Source: UBA1479 sp002706405 (GTDB lineage Bacteria > Pseudomonadota > Alphaproteobacteria > Rhodospirillales > Casp-alpha2). Taken from it: a DNA stretch of 64,000 nucleotides. Positions 26,275 to 35,840 of the stretch are shown here, in pieces. Every line of letters begins with the position of its first letter. Within the stretch, counting starts at the first letter, position 1. The position numbers were made by a program, and so were the translations under genes. The notes under the pieces were generated by a model. It was given only the letters and a program-made list of their open reading frames with translations, searched no databases and was not told where the DNA came from. The stretch covers positions 1 to 64,000 of the forward strand of contig CAXATO010000018.1 in NCBI GenBank assembly GCA_963972255.1, written 5' to 3'.

Positions 26275-28284
26275 ATGCTGATCGGCCGTACATCTATCCG
26301 GTTCCGAACGTTCCTTGGCTTCGCATCGGTGATCGTGCTGTTGGGTATATCCGCCGGCGTTTCCGTGACCCGCTTCGCCGGGTTTGCCGAGACCGGAAAG
26401 ACCATCGTCAAGGACGTCGACCTGGTCGGCGCCGCCAACGAATACGCCTTTCGTCTGTTTGAATTATCCGAAGCGGTCTACCGCTTCCGCGATAGCAAGT
26501 CCGATGCCGCCATTGAGGGGATCGAGCAGGCCCGTGCGGCTGCGGACAACGCGGCGGAAGTGATCAAGGGCGCCTTCGCAGATAGAGGCGAGGAAGAATT
26601 GGCGGAGGCGCTGACAGCGGCGCAGGCTCTGTACGGGGCCCAGTTGGATGATCTGATCCGGCGCATCAGCGGCGACAAGGAAGGTGCCGATGTGATCCTG
26701 CTGGCGGCGGAAAAGCTGCCGTCGTCGATTGCCGGGTTGGTCGCGTTCCTCAAGGCCTACGACCATCCCAACGCGGCGGAACTGGCCGGCACCGTCGCGC
26801 GCCGTGGAGCGGAGGCTCTACAGGCGGCGTTGAAGCTTGCCGTGTCGCGCGACACGACCCAGGGCGCGGCGGTCCTTGGCGCCGTCTCGCGCCTGGGCGA
26901 CGTGGTTACGGCGGTTCGCGGCTTGCTGAAAGAACAGAAGGTGCCGCGTCGCGATCAGCGCGCGGCCAAGTTTGCCGGACGTGACGTCGATACCCTGCGT
27001 CAGGGGGTCGCGTCGTTCTCCGGCGCCGTTCAGGGAACCAATGATTCTTGGCGCCTGTTCAAAAGCACGTTGAACGGATTGCAGGACCGCATCGCCGACC
27101 TTCGCGGCGCCGCCCTGACCCATCAGTCCGAAGGGCTGGCGGGACTGACCGAGCGGTCGCGCGGCGCCGTGCGCGAAGGCGCGGTGGTCGGCATCGCGGG
27201 CGTGTTGATCGCCGTTCTGCTGGCCTGGCTTCTGGGCCGCAGCATCGTGCGCCCGCTGAACCGCCTGCGCGATGACGTGTCCGCGATGACCCCCGCGCGG
27301 GACGACGCGGCCTCGGCCGTCTCCCGCGACGAAGTGGCGCAACTGGCCCAAGCCTTCGACATCTTCCGCCGCGAACACGAGGAGGCCGAACGCCTGCGCC
27401 TGGAGCGCGATGCGGAACAGCAGCGCCAGTCGCAGCGCGCCGCCGCCATCGCCGGCATGACCACGGAATTCAACGATCAGGTAAAGCAGGTGTTCGACGC
27501 CTTCGGGCATTGTATTCAGCGCATGGGGCAGACGGCCAACAGCATGAACGAAAACGCCGAACGCACGACCGAGCAGGCGGTCACCGTGTCTTCGGCCACG
27601 GAACAGGCGGCGACCAATTTCCAGTCCGTCGCCGTGGCGGCGGAGCAGATGTCCATGTCCTTCGCCGAGATCGACCAGCAGATCCGCCTGTCGTCGGAAA
27701 AGGTCGATGCGGCGGTCGCCGACAGCCGCGAAGCGGGGACCCGCATTTCCAAGCTGGCGCGGTCGGCCGATCGCATCGGCGATGTGGTCAGCCTGATCAC
27801 CGATATTGCCGAGCAGACCAATCTGCTGGCCCTCAACGCGACGATCGAGGCGGCACGCGCCGGAGACGCCGGCAAGGGTTTCGCGGTGGTGGCCGGCGAG
27901 GTCAAATCCCTGGCCCAGCAGACGACCAAGGCGATCGGCGAGATCGAACTTCAGGTCGGGGGGGTCCAGGCCGCGACCCGCGATACGGTGCGCGTGATCG
28001 AAACCGTCACCGCCAAGGTCGGCGAGATCGCGGAAGTGGCCGACAGCATTTCCGCCGCCATCGAAGCACAGGTCCGGGTGACCAGCGAAATCGCGCGCAG
28101 CGTCGAACATGCGACCCAGGGGGCGTCCTCGGCGGCGGAAAACATCGCCACCGTGTCCGAGGCGGCCAAGGCGTCGGGTGCGGTCGCCAATGACGTGCTC
28201 GATACCTCGCGCGAATTGGAACAGATGTCGGGCCGCCTGCGCACGGTCATCCAGGGCTTCCTGACGGACGTGCGCGCGGCCTGA
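26275..28284 (+). CDS. Methyl-accepting chemotaxis protein
   Basis: A 669-residue chemoreceptor. TM1 is about residues 11-33, a mostly helical periplasmic sensor of about 270 residues follows, TM2 is about 302-320, and HAMP about 320-370 (RSIVRPLNRLRDDVSAM). The signalling domain carries the tip ITDIAEQTNLLALNATIEAARAGDAGKGFAVVAGEVK, nearly the same as in the receptor at 5576; the sensors differ. It ends FLTDVRAA, again without a CheR pentapeptide. A 259-base upstream gap holds its promoter. No che genes adjoin. Confidence 0.95.
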   Translation: MLIGRTSIRFRTFLGFASVIVLLGISAGVSVTRFAGFAETGKTIVKDVDLVGAANEYAFRLFELSEAVYRFRDSKSDAAIEGIEQARAAADNAAEVIKGAFADRGEEELAEALTAAQALYGAQLDDLIRRISGDKEGADVILLAAEKLPSSIAGLVAFLKAYDHPNAAELAGTVARRGAEALQAALKLAVSRDTTQGAAVLGAVSRLGDVVTAVRGLLKEQKVPRRDQRAAKFAGRDVDTLRQGVASFSGAVQGTNDSWRLFKSTLNGLQDRIADLRGAALTHQSEGLAGLTERSRGAVREGAVVGIAGVLIAVLLAWLLGRSIVRPLNRLRDDVSAMTPARDDAASAVSRDEVAQLAQAFDIFRREHEEAERLRLERDAEQQRQSQRAAAIAGMTTEFNDQVKQVFDAFGHCIQRMGQTANSMNENAERTTEQAVTVSSATEQAATNFQSVAVAAEQMSMSFAEIDQQIRLSSEKVDAAVADSREAGTRISKLARSADRIGDVVSLITDIAEQTNLLALNATIEAARAGDAGKGFAVVAGEVKSLAQQTTKAIGEIELQVGGVQAATRDTVRVIETVTAKVGEIAEVADSISAAIEAQVRVTSEIARSVEHATQGASSAAENIATVSEAAKASGAVANDVLDTSRELEQMSGRLRTVIQGFLTDVRAA

Positions 28285-28352
28285 CATTGACGGCTCCCGG
28301 CGGCGTGGTGCAGGCTCCGGCCAACGATCAACAACACACCGGGAACCCACCC

Positions 28353-28982
28353 ATGTTCTGGAATGTCAATGAAACCGCGGACCACGGTCTGCCCCGCAAT
28401 CCGTGGAAGGCCTGTGTCGTGCCGCGGCCGATCGGCTGGATCACCACGATCTCCGAAGATGGCGAGGTCAACTTGGCGCCTTACAGTTATTTCAACGCCT
28501 GCGGCGAGAACCCGCCCATGGTCATGTTTTCCGGCGGCCCCCGGCCCGAAGGCCCCAAGAAGGACACGGTGGCGAACTGTGAGGTCCAGGGTGAATTCGT
28601 TTGCAACATGTCGACCTGGGCGCTGCGCGACGCCATGAACCAGTCGAGCGCGGCCCTGCCCGCGGGCGAGGACGAAACCCGCTTCGCCGGGCTGGAAACG
28701 GAGCCGTCGACCCTGGTCAAGCCGCCCCGCATCAAGGCCGCCCCCATTCATATCGAATGCGTCTATCACCAGACCGTGGTCATGCCCCACAACGTGAATG
28801 AAGAAGGCAACCGCGTGGTGTTCGGGCGGGTCGTCGGTATTCACATCAAGGACGAGGTCTTGACCGACGGTTTCGTCGATATGGCCAAGGTACAGCCCAT
28901 CGCCCGCCTGGGTTACATGGACTACGCCCGTGTCGATACGGTGTTCCGCATGGATCGCCCCACCATGAAAGCGGCGGAATAG
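28353..28982 (+). CDS. Flavin reductase-like FMN-binding split-barrel protein
   Basis: 209 residues from ATG 28353. VVPRPIGWITTISEDGEVNLAPYSYFNACGENPPMVMFSGG is the classical FMN-binding split-barrel segment of the flavin-reductase-like family. KDTVANCEVQGEFVCNM follows, as in relatives of unknown substrate. It probably binds FMN in the cytosol and reduces it or another acceptor with NAD(P)H. It lies 68 bases after the chemoreceptor, with no obvious partner oxygenase. An upstream TTG at 28287 is less likely since the family begins near MFWNVNE. Confidence 0.87.
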   Translation: MFWNVNETADHGLPRNPWKACVVPRPIGWITTISEDGEVNLAPYSYFNACGENPPMVMFSGGPRPEGPKKDTVANCEVQGEFVCNMSTWALRDAMNQSSAALPAGEDETRFAGLETEPSTLVKPPRIKAAPIHIECVYHQTVVMPHNVNEEGNRVVFGRVVGIHIKDEVLTDGFVDMAKVQPIARLGYMDYARVDTVFRMDRPTMKAAE

Positions 28983-29007
28983 GGCGGGACGCCGGCGGGG
29001 AGGCCGG

Positions 29008-31920
29008 TCAGCCGGTGCGCTTCAGGCGCATCAGTTCGTGAACGGATACCTGCGGGAAGATGCCCGGCGTGCCTTCGCGGTACAGCATCATTACCCCGTT
29101 GCGAATGTCGGGGAAGCCGTCGCGGGTATCGTCGAAATGACGAATTTCCAATGACACGGCCTTCTGCGTCACCTTGTCGACCGCCCGCCAGATCATGGTC
29201 GGGTTGTCGCGCCGGGCCTGTCCGAAGGGTGCGACCGAGCGGGTCACGGTCGACGTCGGCGGGCCGAAGCGGCGGACCAGCCAGTCGGCGATCTCGCCAA
29301 AGCCCTCGGCATTGAATACCGTATGGATACGGGTCGGCGCGCCGTCGTCGAAGCGCACGACCGACCCGGTGCCCGTGTACAGGATCGTCGAGACCAGGAA
29401 CCTGGGTTCCAGGAACGCGGGCCATGTCAGTTCCTTGATGCAGAACTGGGTGCGTCCGTTGCTCTTCTCGATGCATTCCGGGGCCCGGCCTTCGCCGCCG
29501 CGGGCATTCTCCGGAATGAAGGTGTTGTAGAGGCTGGTGCCGGCGCCGACAGACAGGGTGACCCCGTCAAGGGTCCGGCCCTGGTTGGCAAGGGCGGTCC
29601 GGGGAACGCTCCCGTCGGCCAGGGCGGCGATGGCGGGCGGGTCGATGACGGCGCCGTCGGCCATCTGAACCTTGGTCACCGGCCAGGCACTGGCGGCGTT
29701 GGCGCCCGCGGGCAGGGGGCCCAACTGAGCGGCGGATTGCAGGCCCTTGTCGAAACCGGCACGGAAGTTTGCGGGCGTCACATAGGCGCTGGCCAGGTCC
29801 TGCACGGGCGGCGCCTGACCGGGCAGCACCACGGGCAGGGTCCAAGCCGCCGGCAGGACCGGACGGCCTTCCACGTCCAGCCGGACTTCGGAACCCGCCG
29901 GCAGGGCGGCCAGGATTTCCTGGGGCGTCGCCACCGGCGGTTCAGCCTCGACGGCGGACGGTTTGTCGCTGTCGAGCAGGCTGGACAGATCGCCCAGGGC
30001 TTGGGACAGGGGGTCGCTGCCCTCGGCGGTTTTCTGGCCTTCGTCCGGCAGGGCGCCGACGCCCAGTTCGGCGGCAAGCGGATCGCCGCCTCCGCCGCCC
30101 AGGCCCAGCTCAGCGGCCAGCGGGTCAGCCGCGGGGGTTTTGGGGGCGGGCGCGTCGATGCCCAGTTCGGCCGCCAGAGGGTCGGCGGCGGGGGCGTCCA
30201 GGCCCAATTCGGCGGCGAGCGGATCGTTCTTGGGGGCGGGTGCGCCGAATTCCTTATTCAAGGCATCGAGGGAGCCGTCCGCTTTTGCGGCGGATCGGGC
30301 CGGGCGCGGAGTCTCGCGGATCGGCGGGGCGTCCGGCAGGTTGGCGGCAAGCTTCTGGTCCGGGGCTTTTGCCTGGCCGTCCGGCAGATTGGTCAACTGC
30401 GGCACCGGCGGGGTGGCGGGTGCGGGCGTGCCGCGTTCCGGCGGCGGCGCTTTCAAGGAGCGATGGGCGGCGCGCACGTCCGGTTCGTCCGGCGATACGT
30501 CGCGGAACCAGGGATCGCGGGCAAAGTTCTTGCGGCCCTTGGGATCGGGCGGAGGCAGCGGGATTTTCAAACGCCGGGACAGGTTGGTGCTCGGCGGCGG
30601 GCCGTCGACGGCGGAGGTATCGGTCTTGAGGTTCTTTCTCTCGGCCTCGCTCAGGGCGGCCTCGGCCGCCTGTGCTTCGGCGGCTTTCATCTTGGCGCGT
30701 GCGCGCAGATGGCTGAGGGCCTCGTCCCGGCTGTCTGACAGGGAGTCCTCGGCATCGCGGGCAACCGGTTTGGCGAGCAGGGAATCAAGCCAGGCCAGCC
30801 GGTCCTTGGGCGCCAGAGCCATGAGGTCGACCTTGGCGGGGGCTTTTGCCGTGGTGGGGCCGGGGGCGGCGGCGTCCTTGTCGCCAGACGGTTGATCGAG
30901 CATCGACAACAGCGGATCGAGGCCGCCGTCGGGCAAGGGGTCCGTGCCGCCGTCGGGCTGGGCCAGAGCCTTGGCCAGGGGGTCGGCGGGGGCGGGGCTG
31001 CCGGCCAGGGCGCGCGGCAGGTCCGCTTCCGGCAGGTCCGGGCTGCCGGCTTCCATGGCCGGGTTGTTCTGCGCCGCCAGTTTGTCCAGGTCGGGCGAGG
31101 CGTCGGTCGGGCCGTCGGGGGCGGCGGCGATGGCCTCGCTGCGACTTTGCGGCGCGGCCGGTTCCGCCGATGGGCTGTCCGTTTCACTGAGCCGTGCCGG
31201 CGGGGGCGGGGCCTCCGCATTGTCGCCGAACCCCAACAGGTCGCCGAGCCACCCCTTGGCGCGGGCCAGCATGCCGGGCTTGGGCGGGGTGGCGCCTTGT
31301 CCCCGATCAGCGGGCTCCAGGGCCAGGGGCGGAGCGTCCTTCCCGGCGGTTTCCGCCGGCACCGGCGTCAGGACCGGGGTGCGCTCGTCATGAGGAGGAA
31401 TGGTCGGCGCGTCACGCAGGTCGGTGACCTCGGCCGCGGGCAAGGGCGGGCGCTCCGGCGCCGCTTCGGCGACGGGTTCCGGCAGGGTGACGGGAGCGTC
31501 GGCGGCCTCCGCCTGCGGCGGGGCGGCCTCGGGGATCGGGCCGGCGGTCTGTTCCGTTTCGGCGACGGCGCGGTCGAGGGCCTGATCGATGGCCTGATCC
31601 GTGGGCAGGTCGGGTTTCGGGCGGCGGTAGGCCAGCAGGAAATGGGCGATCACATGATGGCCCAGGCGCACGGCGGCCTGGGGGGCGGACAGGCCGTTCG
31701 CGTCGCGGGCGCGCGGGTCCGCGCCCGAGGCGACGATCTGTTTGACGGCGTCCAAATCATTGGCGTGGATGGCGGCGAACAAGGCGCCGGCGCCGCTGTC
31801 CTGAGCCTGGGCGCGGGGCGCGGTGATCACAACGGTGGCTCCCAGGCACAAGGCCAGGGCCGCCGCGCGGATCGCGCTGCATCCTATAACGGATTGATTT
31901 AAATGGCGTTTCGCCATCAT
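29008..31920 (-). CDS. Large exported ankyrin/low-complexity protein
   Basis: 970 residues from ATG 31920; a longer frame to 31986 only adds a basic leader. Residues 1-40 are a signal peptide ending near RAQAQ. About 45-95 holds ankyrin-like repeats (ALFAAIHANDLDAVKQIVASGADPRARDANGLSAPQAAVRLGHHVIAHFLLA). About 100-700 is low-complexity P/A/D/E-rich sequence containing four DPLAAELG repeats. The last 250 residues look folded, with VRLDVEGRPVLPAAW, CIEKSNGRTQFCIKELTWP and SLEIRHFDDTRDGFPDIRNG. I do not recognise this C-terminal domain. It is probably periplasmic. Convergent with the flavin-reductase-like gene. Confidence 0.8.
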   Translation of the reverse strand: MMAKRHLNQSVIGCSAIRAAALALCLGATVVITAPRAQAQDSGAGALFAAIHANDLDAVKQIVASGADPRARDANGLSAPQAAVRLGHHVIAHFLLAYRRPKPDLPTDQAIDQALDRAVAETEQTAGPIPEAAPPQAEAADAPVTLPEPVAEAAPERPPLPAAEVTDLRDAPTIPPHDERTPVLTPVPAETAGKDAPPLALEPADRGQGATPPKPGMLARAKGWLGDLLGFGDNAEAPPPPARLSETDSPSAEPAAPQSRSEAIAAAPDGPTDASPDLDKLAAQNNPAMEAGSPDLPEADLPRALAGSPAPADPLAKALAQPDGGTDPLPDGGLDPLLSMLDQPSGDKDAAAPGPTTAKAPAKVDLMALAPKDRLAWLDSLLAKPVARDAEDSLSDSRDEALSHLRARAKMKAAEAQAAEAALSEAERKNLKTDTSAVDGPPPSTNLSRRLKIPLPPPDPKGRKNFARDPWFRDVSPDEPDVRAAHRSLKAPPPERGTPAPATPPVPQLTNLPDGQAKAPDQKLAANLPDAPPIRETPRPARSAAKADGSLDALNKEFGAPAPKNDPLAAELGLDAPAADPLAAELGIDAPAPKTPAADPLAAELGLGGGGGDPLAAELGVGALPDEGQKTAEGSDPLSQALGDLSSLLDSDKPSAVEAEPPVATPQEILAALPAGSEVRLDVEGRPVLPAAWTLPVVLPGQAPPVQDLASAYVTPANFRAGFDKGLQSAAQLGPLPAGANAASAWPVTKVQMADGAVIDPPAIAALADGSVPRTALANQGRTLDGVTLSVGAGTSLYNTFIPENARGGEGRAPECIEKSNGRTQFCIKELTWPAFLEPRFLVSTILYTGTGSVVRFDDGAPTRIHTVFNAEGFGEIADWLVRRFGPPTSTVTRSVAPFGQARRDNPTMIWRAVDKVTQKAVSLEIRHFDDTRDGFPDIRNGVMMLYREGTPGIFPQVSVHELMRLKRTG
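30062..30225 (-). repeat. Four in-frame copies of a 23-24 bp repeat encoding DPLAAELG
   Basis: Near-identical units begin at 30062, 30104, 30161 and 30203 on the + strand, with spacings of 42, 57 and 42 bases. Each encodes DPLAAELG on the minus strand, separated by Ala/Pro/Gly linkers. Third-position changes differ between copies while the peptide stays the same, so the peptide appears to be under selection. Role unknown; a repeated short linear binding motif is one option. Confidence 0.85.
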
Positions 31921-32097
31921 CCCTTGCCCAACTTTGCGGCCGCGGCGGAACCCCGTCCGCGCGTGCCGACCCCGACAGCCTACCATGGACCGGGCCCCCA
32001 GCGGGAGCCCGCGACCATGACCCCGAATCCACCATGGAAATATGGCGATTTAGGGTAAAAATCCAGTTAAGCGGTTGATTCGACGGGAAATGCGACC

Positions 32098-33720
32098 TTA
32101 CGCGGCGGCGCGTGCCTTGGCATCGGCCAGGATCATGTCCGAGGCTTTTTCCGCGATCATGATGGCCGGCGCGTTGGTATTGCCCGAGGTAATCGTCGGC
32201 ATGATCGAGGCATCGACCACGCGCAGCCCGCTCATCCCGTGCACGCGCAGCCGGTCATCGACCACCGCGTCCGGGTCCGTTCCCATCTTGCAGGTGCCGA
32301 CGGGATGAAAAATCGTGGTGCCGATCTGCCCCGCCGCGTCGGCCAATTCGTCATCCGTGGTCAGATGCGCGCCCGGCTTGTATTCCTGGGGCTTGAAGCG
32401 GGCGAGCGCCGGCTGTGCCACGATCTCGCGGGTCAGGCGCAGGGCGTCGGCCGCGACCTTGCGGTCGCCCGGGGTGGACAGATAGTTGGGCTGGATTGCC
32501 GGCGGCGTGAACGGATCGGGCGAGGTGATGTGGACGGTGCCCCGGCTTTCCGGGCGCACGTTGCACACGCTGGCCGTGAAGGCCGGGAAGGGATGCAGCG
32601 GCTTGTCCCAGGAATCCAGCGACAGCGCCTGAATGTGATACTGCAGATTGGGCGTTTCCCGCGACGGGTCCGACTTGGCGAAAGCCCCCAGGGTCGACGG
32701 CGCCATGGACATGGGGCCCTTTCGGAACAGCGCGTATTCCAACGCGATGCCCATCTTGCCGATCAGGGAGCCCGCCCGCTGGTTCAAGGTCTTCGTGCCT
32801 TCGACCCGGTAGATCGGGCGGATCTGCAAATGGTCCTGCAGGTTGCCGCCGACGCCCTTCAATTCGTGGCGGACCTCGATGCCCAGGCCCTGCAGCAGTG
32901 CCCCCGGCCCGATGCCGGAGACCTGCAGGATCTGCGGCGAGCCGATGGAGCCGGCCGACAGGATGACTTCGCCCCGGCAGGCCACGCCCGCGTCCTCGCC
33001 CGCGACGCGCAGGTCCAGGCCGGTCACGGTCTTGCCCGAGAGGCGCAGCCCCTTCACATGGGCATGGGTGACGATGTCCAGATTGGCGCGGTCTTTGGCC
33101 GGGCCCAGAAACGCCTTCGAGGTGTTCCAGCGCAGGCCCCGGCGCTGATTGACGTGGAAATAGCCGCAGCCTTCGTTGTTGCCCTTGTTGAAATCGTCGA
33201 CCTTGGGAATGCCTGCTTCGGCGGCCGCGTCCCGGAAGGCGTCCATGATTTCCCAGGTCGTGCGCACGTTCTCGACCCGCCATTCGCCGCCGGCCTGATG
33301 GAATTCGTCAAGCGGCACGGCGGCCTGGTCCTCGGATTTCTTGAAATAGGGCAGGACGTCGTCCCAGCTCCAGCCGCGGTTGCCCATCTGGGCCCATTGG
33401 TCGTAATCGCGGGCCTGGCCGCGCATGTAGATCATGCCGTTGATGGACGAACAGCCGCCCAGGACCTTGCCGCGCGGATAGTTGAGCGCCCGCCCGCCGA
33501 GGCCGGCGATGGATTCGGTTTTGAAGCACCAGTCCGTGCGCGGATTGCCCATGCAGAACAGATAGCCGACGGGGATATGTATCCAGTGGTAGTTGTCCTT
33601 GCCGCCCGCTTCCAGCAGCAGGACCCGGTTGGCCGGGTCGCTGGACAGGCGGTTGGCCAGGACGCAGCCGGCGGTGCCGGCGCCGACGATGACGTAATCG
33701 TATTCTCCCAGATCGCGCAT
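32098..33720 (-). CDS. GMC-family FAD-dependent alcohol/choline dehydrogenase
   Basis: A 540-residue GMC oxidoreductase. The ADP-binding motif is YVIVGAGTAGCVLANRLS, followed by LLLEAGG, the FAD loop PRGKVLGGCSSINGMIYMRG, and the C-terminal catalytic His in FHPVGTCKMG with the partner Asn region GNTNAPAIMIAEKASDMIL. Members oxidise alcohols such as choline or long-chain alcohols to aldehydes. BetA-type choline dehydrogenase is possible but no betaine-aldehyde dehydrogenase or betI gene adjoins. There is no signal peptide. Upstream on the same strand, 82 bases away, is a PilZ gene. Confidence 0.92.
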   Translation of the reverse strand: MRDLGEYDYVIVGAGTAGCVLANRLSSDPANRVLLLEAGGKDNYHWIHIPVGYLFCMGNPRTDWCFKTESIAGLGGRALNYPRGKVLGGCSSINGMIYMRGQARDYDQWAQMGNRGWSWDDVLPYFKKSEDQAAVPLDEFHQAGGEWRVENVRTTWEIMDAFRDAAAEAGIPKVDDFNKGNNEGCGYFHVNQRRGLRWNTSKAFLGPAKDRANLDIVTHAHVKGLRLSGKTVTGLDLRVAGEDAGVACRGEVILSAGSIGSPQILQVSGIGPGALLQGLGIEVRHELKGVGGNLQDHLQIRPIYRVEGTKTLNQRAGSLIGKMGIALEYALFRKGPMSMAPSTLGAFAKSDPSRETPNLQYHIQALSLDSWDKPLHPFPAFTASVCNVRPESRGTVHITSPDPFTPPAIQPNYLSTPGDRKVAADALRLTREIVAQPALARFKPQEYKPGAHLTTDDELADAAGQIGTTIFHPVGTCKMGTDPDAVVDDRLRVHGMSGLRVVDASIMPTITSGNTNAPAIMIAEKASDMILADAKARAAA

Positions 33721-33802
33721 GGGCTGTTCTTTCGCCTTTCCTGGAGTTTGTCTCTCGGGTTTGTTGCCCGCCGCTTGGTGCCGAATGCGGCGGTTCCGTC
33801 GT

Positions 33803-34201
33803 TCAGTTGCCGAACAGGCCGAAAAAGCCTTTGCGTTTGGCCGTCGTGGTCAGGGTACTCAACGGTCGGCGCATGGCAATAGCTTCGATGATCCGGAACT
33901 GCCCGCCGGTCAGCTTGCTGAACCGGCAGCCCAGGCTGGTCTCCGCGTAGTCGATGCGCATGACCTCGCCATTGGCGCCCAGCGGCACGCGGCCGTCGTC
34001 TGCGGTGACGACATGGGTGATGGTGAAGCTTTGGCCCGGGCGCATCTTGCCGATGGCATTTTTCAGCCGAAATCCGCCGACGCTCATGTCGCCGACGGGG
34101 AATTCATGGCCGCCGATAACGAATTTGACGCCCTTGACGTCCAGGCGTACATCGCGGCGTCTATTGTCGTCCTTGAATCCGACCAGTTTGCGCCCGCTCA
34201 T
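33803..34201 (-). CDS. PilZ-domain protein (candidate c-di-GMP receptor)
   Basis: 132 residues. Both c-di-GMP motifs of the PilZ fold are present: R15-x3-R19 in NRRRDVRLDV and D38-x-S40-x2-G43 in DMSVGGF. The C-terminus is a short basic tail. It binds the dinucleotide made by diguanylate cyclases such as PleD, encoded at 54303, and probably signals to a protein partner, since it has no other domain. It is divergent from the ACT-domain gene. Confidence 0.88.
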   Translation of the reverse strand: MSGRKLVGFKDDNRRRDVRLDVKGVKFVIGGHEFPVGDMSVGGFRLKNAIGKMRPGQSFTITHVVTADDGRVPLGANGEVMRIDYAETSLGCRFSKLTGGQFRIIEAIAMRRPLSTLTTTAKRKGFFGLFGN

Positions 34202-34373
34202 TCACCGTGTCCCGATTTATTGGTTACGGAATAATACTCCCGAACGTGCGCGGAAGAACCAGACTTTTGAACTTTTTCAAGGGCCGGAAATGGGAGGGGC
34301 GGAGCGGAACGCCGAAACTATGGCCGCGTTCCGCCGTCGTTGTTAGAGTGACCGCCCGTGACGACCTGAAAGC

Positions 34374-34901
34374 ATGACCATGCCAAAAACCCTGATCCTG
34401 ACCTTTATCGCCGACGACCGGCCGGGCCTGGTGGAACGCATTTCGCAAACCGTGGCGGATGCCGGGGGTAACTGGCTGGACAGCCGCATGGCGCATTTGG
34501 CCGCCAAGTTCGCGGGCATCGCCGAGGTCGAAATCGATGAATCCAAGATTACCGGCCTGGAATCGAGCCTGCGCGCACTGGATGCCGAGGGCTTTCATTT
34601 GGTGGTGGAAGCCGCCGCCGACATCGCGGCCCCTACGGGCCCGGTGTTCGAGATCGAGCTTCTGGGCCCCGATCATCCGGGCATCCTGCGCGATATTTCC
34701 CATTGCCTGGCGGAACGCGGCATCAGCGTCGAGGATATGGAAACGGACATTCGCGAAGCGCCCCATTCCGGCGGCACGCTGTTTCACGCCCATGCCCGGG
34801 TGCGCGCGCCCAAAGGCCTGAGCGACGACGATCTTCGGAACAGCCTGGAAATCTTGGCCGGCGCGCTGATGGTTGATATTACGGTCGGCAAAATTCTCTG
34901 A
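34374..34901 (+). CDS. Two-ACT-domain protein, GcvR-like
   Basis: 175 residues made of two ACT domains, about 6-80 (LTFIADDRPGLVERISQTVADAGGNWLDSRM) and about 92-172 (IELLGPDHPGILRDISHCLAERGISVEDMETDI). The plan and length match GcvR, which in enterobacteria holds back GcvA control of glycine cleavage, and related amino-acid-sensing proteins. No gcv gene is near, so GcvR is a family label only. It lies 26 bases before an SDR gene in the same direction. Confidence 0.82.
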   Translation: MTMPKTLILTFIADDRPGLVERISQTVADAGGNWLDSRMAHLAAKFAGIAEVEIDESKITGLESSLRALDAEGFHLVVEAAADIAAPTGPVFEIELLGPDHPGILRDISHCLAERGISVEDMETDIREAPHSGGTLFHAHARVRAPKGLSDDDLRNSLEILAGALMVDITVGKIL

Positions 34902-34927
34902 CACCAACACCCCTCGGGAGGACATCC

Positions 34928-35704
34928 ATGGAAATGAAAATGACGGGTCGCAAGGCCCTGGTGACGGGCGGCAGCATGGGCCTGGGCCGGGCCATCGCCC
35001 AGGCCTTCAGCAGCGCCGGGGCGGAAGTCGCCATCGTCGCCCGCCGCGCCGACGTGCTGGCCCAGACCAAGGCGGAAATCGAAGCCGCCACCGGGGGGCG
35101 GATCGTCGCCGTGGCCGGCGACGTCTCGACCGCCGAAGGCTGCCAGGCCGCCTGGGACGCGGCCATCGCCGAACTGGGCCAAATCGACGTTCTGGTCAAC
35201 AACGCGGGGTCGTCCCACCGCGCGCCCTTCGTCGAGGTGACCGACGACGAATGGCAGGCTGATATCGACCTCAAGCTGTTCGCCGCCATCCGCCTGTGCC
35301 GTCTGGCGTTCCCGGGGATGACCGAGCGCAAATGGGGCCGCATCATCAACGTGCTGAATTCGGGCGCCAAGGCGCCGCCGCCATCGGGCGCGCCGACCGC
35401 CGTGACCCGCGCCGCCGGCATGGCGCTGACCAAGGTTCTGGCCGGCGAGGGCGCGCCCCACAACGTTCTGGTCAACTCCCTGCACGTGGGTAAGATCGAA
35501 AGCGATCAATGGGTGCGCCGCGCGGCTCAGCAGGGCAACGACATCGAGGCGTTCTACGCCGAACAGGGAAAGGCCCTGCCCATGGGCCGCTTGGGCAAGG
35601 CGGAGGAGTTCGCCGCCGCCGCCTGTTTCCTGGCGTCGGATGCGGGGTCCTACATCTGCGGGGCGGCCATCAACGTGGACGGCGGCCTGTCGCCGGTGGT
35701 CTAG
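34928..35704 (+). CDS. Atypical SDR-family protein lacking the catalytic Tyr and Lys
   Basis: A 258-residue Rossmann-fold SDR. The cofactor motif TGGSMGLGRAIAQAF and VLVNNAGSS are intact and the C-terminus (AAINVDGGLSPVV) is normal. The active site is not: after S145 in LNSGAK, the YxxxK motif is replaced by T157-A-V-T-R161, aligned through the following AAGMALTK. Such proteins may bind NAD(P) without classical oxidoreduction, or use another mechanism. The ATG at 34928 has GGGAGG upstream (34917-34922). It probably shares a transcript with the ACT-domain gene. Confidence 0.88.
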   Translation: MEMKMTGRKALVTGGSMGLGRAIAQAFSSAGAEVAIVARRADVLAQTKAEIEAATGGRIVAVAGDVSTAEGCQAAWDAAIAELGQIDVLVNNAGSSHRAPFVEVTDDEWQADIDLKLFAAIRLCRLAFPGMTERKWGRIINVLNSGAKAPPPSGAPTAVTRAAGMALTKVLAGEGAPHNVLVNSLHVGKIESDQWVRRAAQQGNDIEAFYAEQGKALPMGRLGKAEEFAAAACFLASDAGSYICGAAINVDGGLSPVV

Positions 35705-35840
35705 AACGCCCGGTCGGCGGTCAATAATCACCCATGACGGGTTGTGTGATATTTAGACTCAACGGTTTATAGGCAGCACGCCCGTGATGGCATAAACTTT
35801 CCCGGCGTGGGTTTGGGAAGATTAGAGGAGGCAGCGGTCA

